Source: a virus. Taken from it: DNA of 33,481 nt. The notes under the pieces are model-generated. The model was not told where the DNA came from, did not search any database, and saw nothing but the letters and a program-made list of their open reading frames with translations. Position 1 is the stretch's first letter. Each line of letters starts with the position of its first letter. The DNA is taken from IMG/VR virus record IMGVR_UViG_3300047564_003388, positions 1 through 33,481 of that record, one strand, 5' to 3'. A program made the translations under genes and the position numbers. Positions 16,058 to 22,014 of this stretch are shown here, in pieces.

Positions 16058-16216
16058 ATGAAAAACCTCGACCTACTTCCCCTCGACCGTCCGATCATCC
16101 TCACCGGGTTCGCTGAACTCTTCGCCGAGTTCTCTGCCTACTCGACCGAAGACCTTCTCCTCGAACTACGCGACCCGGACGAGGACCCGATCTTCCTGCC
16201 GGTCAATGCGATCTGA
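16058..16216 (+). CDS. acidic microprotein A
   Basis: A 52-aa acidic protein with no recognised family. The ATG at 16058 is preceded by GGAG and lies just after a TGCG dyad. Its core, 'RPIILTGFAELFAEFSAY' then 'LLELRDPDEDPIFLP', aligns with the next gene's 'DTLVGMPGIAALFELYRT' then 'LLDIATDPTMPLLP', so the two look like diverged tandem duplicates. Small acidic phage proteins in such positions often bind host proteins, but no function can be assigned. Confidence 0.6.
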   Translation: MKNLDLLPLDRPIILTGFAELFAEFSAYSTEDLLLELRDPDEDPIFLPVNAI

Positions 16217-16219
16217 ACC

Positions 16220-16435
16220 GTGACTGACACAGTGACGCAGATGGAAAACGACAAGCCTACAATCGACCGCGACACCCTCGTCGGGATGCCAGGGATCGCC
16301 GCCCTCTTCGAACTCTACCGGACCCGTCCGATCGCCGAACTACTCGACATCGCGACCGATCCGACGATGCCCCTTCTACCGATCGCAAGTGACCGCGCCG
16401 GGATGCCAACCGACGCGCAAACGAAGACGGAGTGA
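16220..16435 (+). CDS. acidic microprotein B
   Basis: A 71-aa protein starting at GTG 16220, three bases after microprotein A ends; an ATG at 16241 is an alternative. Residues about 15-58 resemble microprotein A (G-x-x-x-LF-E core, then LL-x-x-x-x-DP and a LLP motif). No transmembrane segment or cysteine motif is present. It is followed by 100 bases and a strong hairpin at 16537. Confidence 0.6.
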   Translation: MTDTVTQMENDKPTIDRDTLVGMPGIAALFELYRTRPIAELLDIATDPTMPLLPIASDRAGMPTDAQTKTE

Positions 16436-16474
16436 CTCTCGGCGGAACTATCAGTCCGAGCACCCGTCCCCGGC

Positions 16475-16528
16475 GTGATCCACGACCCTGGCACGCTGGG
16501 TCGAGCGTGCCGGCGTGTTCGCTGCTGA
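16475..16528 (+). CDS. possible 17-codon micro-ORF with start-associated element
   Basis: GCACCCGTCCCCGGC precedes a GTG at the same 15-base distance seen at proven gene starts. The frame runs 17 codons to TGA 16526-16528, eight bases before the terminator hairpin. The peptide is short and Arg/Cys-rich at its end. It could equally be a non-coding transcript start. Support comes only from the motif and layout. Confidence 0.25.
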   Translation: MIHDPGTLGRACRRVRC

Positions 16529-16536
16529 AAGCGCGA

Positions 16537-16561
16537 GACCCCCGGGCACTGCCCGGGGGTC
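16537..16561. terminator. bidirectional terminator hairpin between convergent genes
   Basis: GACCCCCGGGCA and TGCCCGGGGGTC form a perfect 12-bp inverted repeat around one base (the real loop will be larger). It sits between the rightward microprotein genes and the leftward genes ending at 16587. T-runs are weak on both sides. The 25-base element differs by only the central base from the one after the capsid gene at 30991. Confidence 0.8.
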
Positions 16562-16586
16562 GATCCGTTTCTGGGATACTTTCGCG

Positions 16587-16799
16587 TCAGTGTTTCACGC
16601 CGTAGCGGTGATCGCTCGGGTTCAACCAGTTCGCCGCAGCCAACGCGACCGCAGCGACACCGGCCGACACGATCGTTCGCAGACCGTCGCCGTCAACGGC
16701 GAACACGTCCGCGCCGCCGGCGATGAACTGGGCGAGGACGGCCGCGAGAAAAACGCGGACGACCGTGCCGAGCACTGCCTTCGTTTCGGTGGGTTCCAT
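16587..16799 (-). CDS. holin-like small membrane protein
   Basis: A 70-aa protein read leftward. It has two hydrophobic segments (about 8-28 'AVLGTVVRVFLAAVLAQFIAG' and 41-58 'TIVSAGVAAVALAAANWL') separated by a short polar turn, the plan of small two-helix phage holins. The ATG at 16799 has a near-perfect Shine-Dalgarno, GGAGGAGGTGA, so it is a real start. The frame is open further upstream through the HNH protein with no stop codon between, so a longer fusion may also be made. It could serve lysis or act as a prophage membrane protein. Confidence 0.65.
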   Translation of the reverse strand: MEPTETKAVLGTVVRVFLAAVLAQFIAGGADVFAVDGDGLRTIVSAGVAAVALAAANWLNPSDHRYGVKH

Positions 16800-17135
16800 C
16801 TTCACCTCCTCCCGTTCCGTCTCGTGAGGACAACGACCGTCGCGAGAAACGCGACGACCGTGATTACAAGTCGCGCAGAGGATCTGAAAGAGGTCCGTCG
16901 GCCAGACGCCGTTCGTCTTGTGAAGTGAGCGGACGATCCGAACCGTTGGAGATCCACCGTTCTCGGCCCGGTGCTGCGTCCCGCCGCCGTGACGGTGGTC
17001 GAAGGTGAGGGACCACACACGTTCTTCGCCGCAGCAAACACAGATCGGAAGGTCGCTACCGGCGATCCCGCAGAGGGCCTCGAATCGTTGACGTTCACGC
17101 TGGATACGTCGAAGTTCCGGGTCCCTGCTCGCCAT
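16587..17135 (-). CDS. HNH-type nuclease domain, in frame with the membrane protein
   Basis: Read leftward from ATG 17135. Residues about 1-112 contain an HNH-like zinc fold: 'CVCCGEE' then 'LTFDHRHGGG' and 'ILCATCNHGRR', the usual CxxC...DH...CxxCN order. The start has GCACTCCTCCCAACG immediately before ATG, the start-associated element, and no Shine-Dalgarno. No stop codon separates it from the membrane protein at 16799, so the complete frame encodes 182 aa. Either a true fusion or loss of the HNH stop explains this. It overlaps the upstream HTH gene by 41 bases. Confidence 0.65.
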   Translation of the reverse strand: MASRDPELRRIQRERQRFEALCGIAGSDLPICVCCGEERVWSLTFDHRHGGGTQHRAENGGSPTVRIVRSLHKTNGVWPTDLFQILCATCNHGRRVSRDGRCPHETEREEVKMEPTETKAVLGTVVRVFLAAVLAQFIAGGADVFAVDGDGLRTIVSAGVAAVALAAANWLNPSDHRYGVKH

Positions 17136-17397
17136 CGTTGGGAGGAGTGCCAGCACCCGGGGACGCGGATCGGCGAGCTCGACGCCGCGTCGCACCCTCC
17201 GGGCGGAGAAGGTCCCGGAGGGCGCCTTCGGTGATTCCGAGTTTCTCGGCACACCGGCGCAGCGAATGCCCGGACGCCTTCCATTCGGCGACTGCCTCCG
17301 CGACTTCGCGGCGATAGTCGGCGGATGCAGCGTCGGCGAGGCGTCGCGCCTCGATCTCGCGCTGCTTGGCTGCGGCGACACGGGTAGATGGGTTCAT
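17095..17397 (-). CDS. helix-turn-helix protein, candidate phage regulator
   Basis: A 100-aa leftward protein. Residues about 30-75 hold a clear HTH, 'EWKASGHSLRRCAEKLGIT' followed by 'EGALRDLLRPEGATRRRARR', with a basic tail that could contact DNA. The last 25 residues look disordered. It is first in the only leftward block and its start region has TTGACG, N14, GGAC, N11, ATG overlapping the perfect palindrome GGTTCC-n-GGAACC. A self-regulating immunity or lysogeny regulator is a reasonable inference; a role tied to the neighbouring HNH gene is the alternative. Confidence 0.7.
   Translation of the reverse strand: MNPSTRVAAAKQREIEARRLADAASADYRREVAEAVAEWKASGHSLRRCAEKLGITEGALRDLLRPEGATRRRARRSASPGAGTPPNDGEQGPGTSTYPA
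17133..17150 (-). promoter_or_regulatory. start-associated element at the leftward HNH gene
   Basis: On the minus strand GCACTCCTCCCAACGATG ends with the start codon. It lies inside the upstream HTH gene. Its presence on the opposite strand shows that the element follows gene orientation. Confidence 0.45.
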
Positions 17398-17432
17398 GCC
17401 TTCCGATCGTCCTGGGTTCCGGGAACCGTCAA
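17398..17432 (-). promoter_or_regulatory. leftward promoter with GGTTCC-n-GGAACC palindrome
   Basis: On the minus strand TTGACG (17432-17427) is followed by 14 bases, GGAC (17412-17409), 11 bases and the ATG at 17397. The 13-bp palindrome GGTTCC-C-GGAACC (17427-17415) begins inside the TTGACG element. Identical geometry occurs at 7992-8026 and 11275-11308. The -10 region is weak by host consensus. Confidence 0.55.
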
Positions 17433-17462
17433 GGGTCCCCGGTCACGGTCACTCTTTACGCA

Positions 17463-18644
17463 ATGGCGAAAGGCGCAAAAACCAGGAAATACGCGACCGG
17501 GAAGATCCTCGTCGGGTCGTGTCTTGACCGGCTGAAAGAACTCGGCGACGGGACGGTCGACTCGATCGTGACCGACCCGCCCTACGAACTCGGGTTTATG
17601 GGGAAGGCCTGGGACGCGTCCGGGATCGCCTACAACGTCGATCTCTGGCGCGAGTGCCTGCGAGTCTTGAAACCGGGTGGGCATCTTCTCGCGTTCGGTG
17701 GAACACGAACGTATCACCGGATGGCGGTCGCGATCGAGGATGCCGGGTTCGAGATCCGTGACAGCGTCCACTGGATCTACGGTTCGGGGTTCCCGAAGTC
17801 CCTCGATGTCAGCAAAGCGATCGACAAGGCGGCCGGAGCCGAGCGTGAAGTTATCGGAACTAAGCGAGGAACTACAGCTGACCCTTCTACTGGTCGGACC
17901 GACATGCCCGGCAAAGCAACTGGGGTGAAACAGGTAGGCATTGACCTCGACATCACCGCCCCTGCCACCGACGCCGTGAAGCGCTGGCAAGGCTGGGGAA
18001 CCGCGCTCAAACCGGCGCACGAGCCGATCGTCGTCGCCCGCAAACCTCTCGACGGGACAGTAGCCTCGAACGTCCTCGCGCACGGCACCGGCGCGATCAA
18101 CGTCGACGCGTGTCGCGTTGGTGAAGAGGTTATGCCAGTCACAAAGTCCACAGGCGAAATCATAGGAAGAAGCAATAGTCTCATGGCTCCATTGACAAAA
18201 ACTGAGGTCATTGGAAGCGCGGTCGGTCGCTGGCCTGCGAACGTGATCTTCGACGAAACCGCCGGAACGGAACTCGGAGAGACCGCCAGGTTCTTCTACT
18301 GCCCCAAGCCGTCACGCAGCGAACGCAACGCGGGAACCGAGCACCTGCCCGCAAAATCCTGGAAAGCCAACAAGCCGACACCAGACAGCGCAAAACACGG
18401 CGACAGTGACGGACGGCCGAACGGCAACAACCACCCGACCGTCAAGCCGGTCGCGCTGATCCGCTACCTCGTCCGTCTCGTCACCCCGCCGGGCGGCGTC
18501 GTCCTTGACCCGTTCCTCGGTTCCGGCACGACCGCCGTCGCCGCGATCGAGGAAGGGTTCACCTGGGTCGGCTGCGAACTCACTGCCGACTACCTGCCGA
18601 TCATCTCCGGCCGGGTTCGCAACGCACAGAGAAAGCACTCGTGA
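17463..18644 (+). CDS. DNA adenine-N6 methyltransferase (beta-type)
   Basis: A 393-aa methyltransferase. The catalytic 'DPPY' (38-41) comes first and the SAM-binding 'DPFLGSGTT' (349-357) last, the order of beta-class amino-methyltransferases; DPPY favours adenine N6. The middle (about 130-300) should be the target recognition domain. Two stretches there (about 17850-17910 and 18118-18222) are clearly richer in A/T than the surroundings and use codons rare elsewhere, suggesting domain exchange. No restriction enzyme is adjacent, so it is probably an orphan protecting phage DNA. ATG 17463 is the first start that fits the family. Confidence 0.88.
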   Translation: MAKGAKTRKYATGKILVGSCLDRLKELGDGTVDSIVTDPPYELGFMGKAWDASGIAYNVDLWRECLRVLKPGGHLLAFGGTRTYHRMAVAIEDAGFEIRDSVHWIYGSGFPKSLDVSKAIDKAAGAEREVIGTKRGTTADPSTGRTDMPGKATGVKQVGIDLDITAPATDAVKRWQGWGTALKPAHEPIVVARKPLDGTVASNVLAHGTGAINVDACRVGEEVMPVTKSTGEIIGRSNSLMAPLTKTEVIGSAVGRWPANVIFDETAGTELGETARFFYCPKPSRSERNAGTEHLPAKSWKANKPTPDSAKHGDSDGRPNGNNHPTVKPVALIRYLVRLVTPPGGVVLDPFLGSGTTAVAAIEEGFTWVGCELTADYLPIISGRVRNAQRKHS

Positions 18645-18651
18645 CGGTATG
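18635..18651 (+). promoter_or_regulatory. start-associated element at the SAM methyltransferase
   Basis: GCACTCGTGACGGTATG, one base shorter than the copy at 31029. It overlaps the last codons and stop of the DNA methyltransferase gene. Confidence 0.5.
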
Positions 18652-19167
18652 CCTTCCGGAGTTCTCCTCGTCGCTGAACGGACCGTCACCCTCGCCGGGA
18701 CGATCCAACCCAACCCGCAACGGATCCTCGACGTCGGCGCCGGCTACGGCAAACATGGCGTCCTCCTCCGCGAATACCTCGACCCGACCCCGGTCGTTCA
18801 CGGCGTCGAAGCGTGGGAGCCTTACGTCGAAGCGCACCGTCTTCGCGGCATCTACGACCACCTTTACACCCGGGATGCGCTCACGTTCACCGCTGCCGAC
18901 CTGCTGACCTATGACCTGATCGTTATGGGCGACGTGATCGAACACTTCGAAAAAGAGGACGCGTTCGAGTTTCTCAACCGGGCCGCTAACTCCTGGATGG
19001 TGATCGCGACCCCGGTCGTTCACTTCCACACCGACCCGGATCTCCCGCCGACCGAACGACACCTCTCACACTGGACGCGACGAGACTTCGAACAGACCGG
19101 TCGTCTCGACCATTACGAGGAATGCTACGGCGCGATCATCGTCCGACTCCGGCCGGTGACCCGATGA
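18649..19167 (+). CDS. small class I SAM-dependent methyltransferase
   Basis: A 172-aa protein with motif I 'ILDVGAGYGKHG' (26-37), an acidic end of strand 2 in 'VHGVEAWEPYVEAH', and 'YDLIVMGDVIEHF' (about 88-100), all typical of Rossmann methyltransferases acting on small molecules, sugars or proteins. ATG 18649 is preceded by GCACTCGTGACGGT, the start-associated element, which overlaps the end of the DNA methyltransferase gene. It is followed by two glycosyltransferase-like genes with overlapping ends, so it may methylate a sugar added by them. Confidence 0.82.
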   Translation: MPSGVLLVAERTVTLAGTIQPNPQRILDVGAGYGKHGVLLREYLDPTPVVHGVEAWEPYVEAHRLRGIYDHLYTRDALTFTAADLLTYDLIVMGDVIEHFEKEDAFEFLNRAANSWMVIATPVVHFHTDPDLPPTERHLSHWTRRDFEQTGRLDHYEECYGAIIVRLRPVTR

Positions 19168-20099
19168 AAATCCTCGCCTGGGTCCACCTCTATCCGCCCG
19201 ACCACTGCGCCGGGGCGGAAATGATGCTGCACGAAATCCTCGTCAAACTCGCCGCACGCGGCCACGACTGCGCCGTCTACCTCGACCGGTCCAGCATCTC
19301 CGACTGGGAAGGGATCAAGGTCCACACAGAGAAGACCGCCGACCCGAACGCCCTAATCGACGACGCCGACATCGTGATCACACACCTCGACCGGACCCGG
19401 GCGGTCATCCGTGCGAACGCCGGCCGAAAACACCTCGTCCACCTGATCCACAACGACCAGCAACTCCGCTACCACCGCGTCCGGCCCCGGGAGTCTTCGC
19501 TCGTCGTCGCGAACTCGAAATGGATCGAGAAGGCGATCCGTTGGCCCGGCGAGACGATCGTCGTTCCGCCGCCGGTCGACGCTGCACGCTACCGCACGAC
19601 ACCCGGCGACGCGATCACTCTGATCAACCTCAACGAATCGAAAGGCGCCTGGACGTTCTGGCAACTCGCCCGCATTCTCCCGGAACGCCGGTTCGTCGGC
19701 GTGATCGGCGGCTACGGCGAACAAGTCATCCCGGACGTCATCCCCGGCAACGTCGAACTCGTCGAACACACCCCGAACATTCGCGACGTCTACGTCCGCA
19801 CCCGCATCCTACTAATGCCTTCGGCCTACGAATCCTGGGGACGTGTCGGGATCGAAGCGGCCGCATCCGGCATTCCGACGATCGCACACCCGACGCCTGG
19901 ACTGCTCGAAAGTCTCGCCGCGTCCGGCACCTTCGTCGACCGTCTCGACGTCGCCGGATGGGTCGAAGCGATCCGCAGGTTCGACAACCATGACATCTAC
20001 GCCGAGAAGTCCGCCGCAGCGCAGGCCCGGTCCGCAGAACTTGACCCGGACCCGACGATCGACCGTCTCGAAAAGCGTCTCGCCGCACTGCTCACGTGA
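19164..20099 (+). CDS. GT4-like glycosyltransferase
   Basis: A 311-aa GT-B fold protein. The N-terminus 'MKILAWVHLYPPDHCAGAEM' is the donor-fold signature common to actinophage glycosyltransferases. The C-terminal half has 'RFVGVIGGYGEQV' and 'LLMPSAYESWGRVGIEAAAS' (about 213-232) with the ExxxxxxxE-type pair that binds the nucleotide sugar. It has no signal peptide and acts in the cytoplasm. ATG 19164 overlaps the previous TGA (ATGA). Candidate targets are virion proteins, modified DNA bases or host wall precursors; nothing in the sequence decides between them. Confidence 0.85.
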   Translation: MKILAWVHLYPPDHCAGAEMMLHEILVKLAARGHDCAVYLDRSSISDWEGIKVHTEKTADPNALIDDADIVITHLDRTRAVIRANAGRKHLVHLIHNDQQLRYHRVRPRESSLVVANSKWIEKAIRWPGETIVVPPPVDAARYRTTPGDAITLINLNESKGAWTFWQLARILPERRFVGVIGGYGEQVIPDVIPGNVELVEHTPNIRDVYVRTRILLMPSAYESWGRVGIEAAASGIPTIAHPTPGLLESLAASGTFVDRLDVAGWVEAIRRFDNHDIYAEKSAAAQARSAELDPDPTIDRLEKRLAALLT

Positions 20100-20986
20100 T
20101 CCGGTTCATCGCGTCCGAACCGCACTACCGCGACCACCTATACCCGGTCGCCTTGGAAGTGAGTCAACGCGGGATCACCGTCGAAGTCACCGAACGAAAC
20201 CTCGTCCGCCCGGCCGCGCTCACCGTCGTCGCATCGTGGAAAGACTACCAGGACTCGACCGGGCCGGTCGTGTTCTTCGAGCACGGCGCCGGTTTCACCT
20301 ATCAAACCCGCAACCACTCCTACGCCGGAGGTCCCGGCCGTGATCGCGTCGTCGCGTTCGCCTGCGTGAACGAACGGGTCGCCGCAGCGAACCGCGCCGC
20401 CTACCCGGACGTCCCGTCGATCGTCGTCGGCTCGCCGGTCCTCGACCGCTACCTGCAACAACCGAAACCGGTCGGCCCGCCCGTCGTCGCGTTCTCCTGG
20501 CACTGGGACTGCCGTGTCGCACCGGAAACCCGGTCGGCGTTCCCGCACTACCGGCGACACCTCAAAGACCTCGCCGGGGACTGGACGCCGCTCGGCCACG
20601 CTCACCCGCGCGCCTGGTCAATGGTCCGCGGCACCTACCTCGGTCTCGGCTGGGAGATCGCGGAAACGTTCGCCGAGGTCGTCGCCCGGGCGTCCGTCTA
20701 CGTCTGCGACACCTCGTCGACGATCTACGAGTTCGCGGCGCTCGATCGGCCGGTGATCGTTCTCAACTCGCCGGACTACCGGCGCGACGTCGAACACGGT
20801 CTCAGGTTCTGGCAGGACATCCCGGGAATCCAGGTCGACGAACCCGGAGACCTCACGAGAGCCATCCAGGAGGCCCTCACACGCGACGAATGGGCAGATC
20901 GGCGTCGAGACACCATCGGCCGCGTTTATCCGCACCTGGGGGCTGCTACGGCCCTCTCCGCGGACGTGGTGATCGCACAACTCTAA
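20096..20986 (+). CDS. CDP-glycerol glycerophosphotransferase / GT-B-like protein
   Basis: A 296-aa protein starting at GTG 20096, overlapping the glycosyltransferase. 'VVFFEHGAGFTYQTR' and 'VYVCDTSSTIYEFAALDRPV' (about 201-220) with 'NSPDYRRD' match the TagB/TagF family that transfers glycerol-phosphate or sugar-phosphate units in teichoic acid synthesis; Asp205 and Ser207/208 align with the conserved D-x-S-S. It lacks the long acceptor-binding N-terminus of TagF. With the two preceding genes it forms a modification cassette. Confidence 0.75.
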   Translation: MIRFIASEPHYRDHLYPVALEVSQRGITVEVTERNLVRPAALTVVASWKDYQDSTGPVVFFEHGAGFTYQTRNHSYAGGPGRDRVVAFACVNERVAAANRAAYPDVPSIVVGSPVLDRYLQQPKPVGPPVVAFSWHWDCRVAPETRSAFPHYRRHLKDLAGDWTPLGHAHPRAWSMVRGTYLGLGWEIAETFAEVVARASVYVCDTSSTIYEFAALDRPVIVLNSPDYRRDVEHGLRFWQDIPGIQVDEPGDLTRAIQEALTRDEWADRRRDTIGRVYPHLGAATALSADVVIAQL

Positions 20987-20996
20987 CCCGGTGGCC

Positions 20997-21015
20997 TGCG
21001 TGCCCCGGGCGCGCA
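20997..21015. promoter_or_regulatory. TGCG dyad before the lipoprotein gene
   Basis: TGCGTGCC-CCG-GGCGCGCA, an almost perfect copy of the 19-bp dyad, ten bases after the end of the glycosyltransferase cassette and 48 bases before ATG 21064. Confidence 0.6.
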
Positions 21016-21063
21016 CAGTGGAACCCGCCGGAGATCCGACCCCCTCCGGCAGGAGAAACCACA

Positions 21064-21414
21064 ATGAAGCGAACCCGGACCGCGATCGCGATCCTCGCAA
21101 CCCTGACCGTTGCTGCGTGCAGCGCACCGGCCCCGGAACTCAACCTCACCCCGGCAGACGCCGCGGCGTGCCGAATGCTCGACGGGATCATCCCCGACTT
21201 CGAAGCTGGCTACAATGCGACCGAAGCGTTCGAACGCAACGTCACCACCTGGGGCGACCAGATGCCGAGCGACAACGTCCGAGGAGCGGTCAACGCGTTC
21301 CGCCGCTGGGTCGCAACTGAACGAGACGAAGCCGCCGGGTTCGCGTCCTACGACGACTCCGTCGACGCCCTCGCTGCGGCGCTGCGTGAACGAAAGGTTG
21401 CGTGCGGAGGATGA
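21064..21414 (+). CDS. small lipoprotein
   Basis: A 116-aa exported protein. The N-terminus has KRTR, a hydrophobic stretch (7-16) and the lipobox Val-Ala-Ala-Cys with Cys19 as lipid anchor. The mature part is mostly helical and acidic, with a second Cys near residue 36 and one near the C-terminus that could form a disulphide. ATG 21064 has AGGAGA upstream. In temperate phages, short lipoproteins of this sort can block DNA entry of related phages (superinfection exclusion); that function is inferred. One of only three AGCT sites in the window lies inside it. Confidence 0.78.
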   Translation: MKRTRTAIAILATLTVAACSAPAPELNLTPADAAACRMLDGIIPDFEAGYNATEAFERNVTTWGDQMPSDNVRGAVNAFRRWVATERDEAAGFASYDDSVDALAAALRERKVACGG

Positions 21415-21752
21415 AACGAACTCTCGCCCTCTTCGCGTTCCTCTTCGCGGCGTTCCTAACTCTCGCCCCGACACCCGTGTCAGCGGTCCAATGCCGCGAC
21501 GGATCGTTCTCAACGTCGAGCGGCCCGGGCACGTGCTCGTGGCACGGCGGTATCGACGACGGCACCCCGAGTTGGGGCGGCGGTGGAGGAACCGGAAGCG
21601 ACTCCGACGTCTCCGGGATCTATTGGGCACCGAGCACGTCCAGCGACGACGACAACGACGAAGTCGGTCTCGGGTTCTGGATCTTCATCGGCGGCGTGAT
21701 CTGGTTCTGGATCGCCGTCGGCCGCTGGTGCGGCGGACTCTTCGGACGCTGA
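21411..21752 (+). CDS. exported, membrane-anchored DUF3761-like protein
   Basis: A 113-aa protein overlapping the lipoprotein gene (ATGA). A signal peptide (1-25) ends in VSA. The next segment, 'CRDGSFSTSSGPGTCSWHGG' (28-47), matches the short DUF3761 motif with two Cys. A Gly/Ser/Asp-rich linker then leads to a membrane helix (about 84-103, 'LGFWIFIGGVIWFWIAVG') and a basic end. It is expected to sit in the cell envelope beside the lipoprotein. GTG 21402 is an alternative start. Confidence 0.72.
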   Translation: MKRTLALFAFLFAAFLTLAPTPVSAVQCRDGSFSTSSGPGTCSWHGGIDDGTPSWGGGGGTGSDSDVSGIYWAPSTSSDDDNDEVGLGFWIFIGGVIWFWIAVGRWCGGLFGR

Positions 21753-21754
21753 CC

Positions 21755-21773
21755 TGCGTGCCCCCGGCTCGGA
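21755..21773. promoter_or_regulatory. TGCG dyad, structured region copy 1
   Basis: TGCGTGCC-CCC-GGCTCGGA; the right arm is degenerate. It is followed directly by AAAGTGA (21773-21779), a word that recurs in both orientations through this gap. Confidence 0.5.
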
Positions 21774-21776
21774 AAG

Positions 21777-21795
21777 TGAGCGCCCCCGGCACGCA
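21777..21795. promoter_or_regulatory. TGCG dyad, structured region copy 2
   Basis: TGAGCGCC-CCC-GGCACGCA; here the right arm is intact and the left arm has changed at two positions. It starts four bases after copy 1. Confidence 0.5.
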
Positions 21796-21801
21796 CCCCG
21801 T

Positions 21802-21830
21802 TTCACTTGCCCGAACACCCGGAAAGTGAA
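21802..21830. repeat. inverted repeat TTCACTT / AAGTGAA
   Basis: Seven-base arms (21802-21808 and 21824-21830) enclose a 15-base GC-rich loop that lies between two TGCG dyads. The same word is used in the larger hairpin at 21895. Confidence 0.55.
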
Positions 21831-21836
21831 GGACAC

Positions 21837-21855
21837 TGCGCGCCCCCAGCACGCG
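21837..21855. promoter_or_regulatory. TGCG dyad, structured region copy 3
   Basis: TGCGCGCC-CCC-AGCACGCG. The segment GGAAAGTGA plus dyad forms a direct repeat with copy 2, about 55-60 bases apart. Confidence 0.5.
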
Positions 21856-21894
21856 GCCAAAAGGTCAAGCCTGGCAAGGGCGGGCGAGGAGTTC

Positions 21895-21947
21895 TTCACT
21901 TTCCTTCCCGCCCCTCCCTCTAAGGAGGGCGGAAGGAGGAAAGTGAA
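21895..21947. terminator. long hairpin, possible terminator or structured RNA
   Basis: TTCACTTTCC (21895-21904) pairs with GGAAAGTGAA-type sequence ending at 21947, and the inner part CGCCCCTCC pairs with GGAGGGCG around CTCTAA, giving a 53-base imperfect stem-loop. No T-run follows, so Rho-independent termination is uncertain. It lies between the exported-protein genes and the head genes, where an end of transcription would make sense. Confidence 0.5.
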
Positions 21948-21997
21948 AACGACCCCCGCCTTGCAGGTGACCCCGGGGAAGGTAAGCCACAGACCGA

Positions 21998-22014
21998 GCA
22001 CCCGTCCACGTATG
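21998..22014 (+). promoter_or_regulatory. start-associated element at the HNH gene
   Basis: GCACCCGTCCACGTATG; the ATG is 14 bases after the first G. It follows the structured intergenic region. Confidence 0.5.

Noticed and set aside
15931-16116. 61-codon frame in the gap after the recombinase
   Set aside because: No ribosome-binding site, Pro/Ser/Arg-rich translation, and it overlaps the microprotein gene in another frame.
21826-22011. Upstream in-frame extension of the HNH gene
   Set aside because: The extra residues come from the hairpin and repeat region, look random, and the start element and family N-terminus both support ATG 22012.
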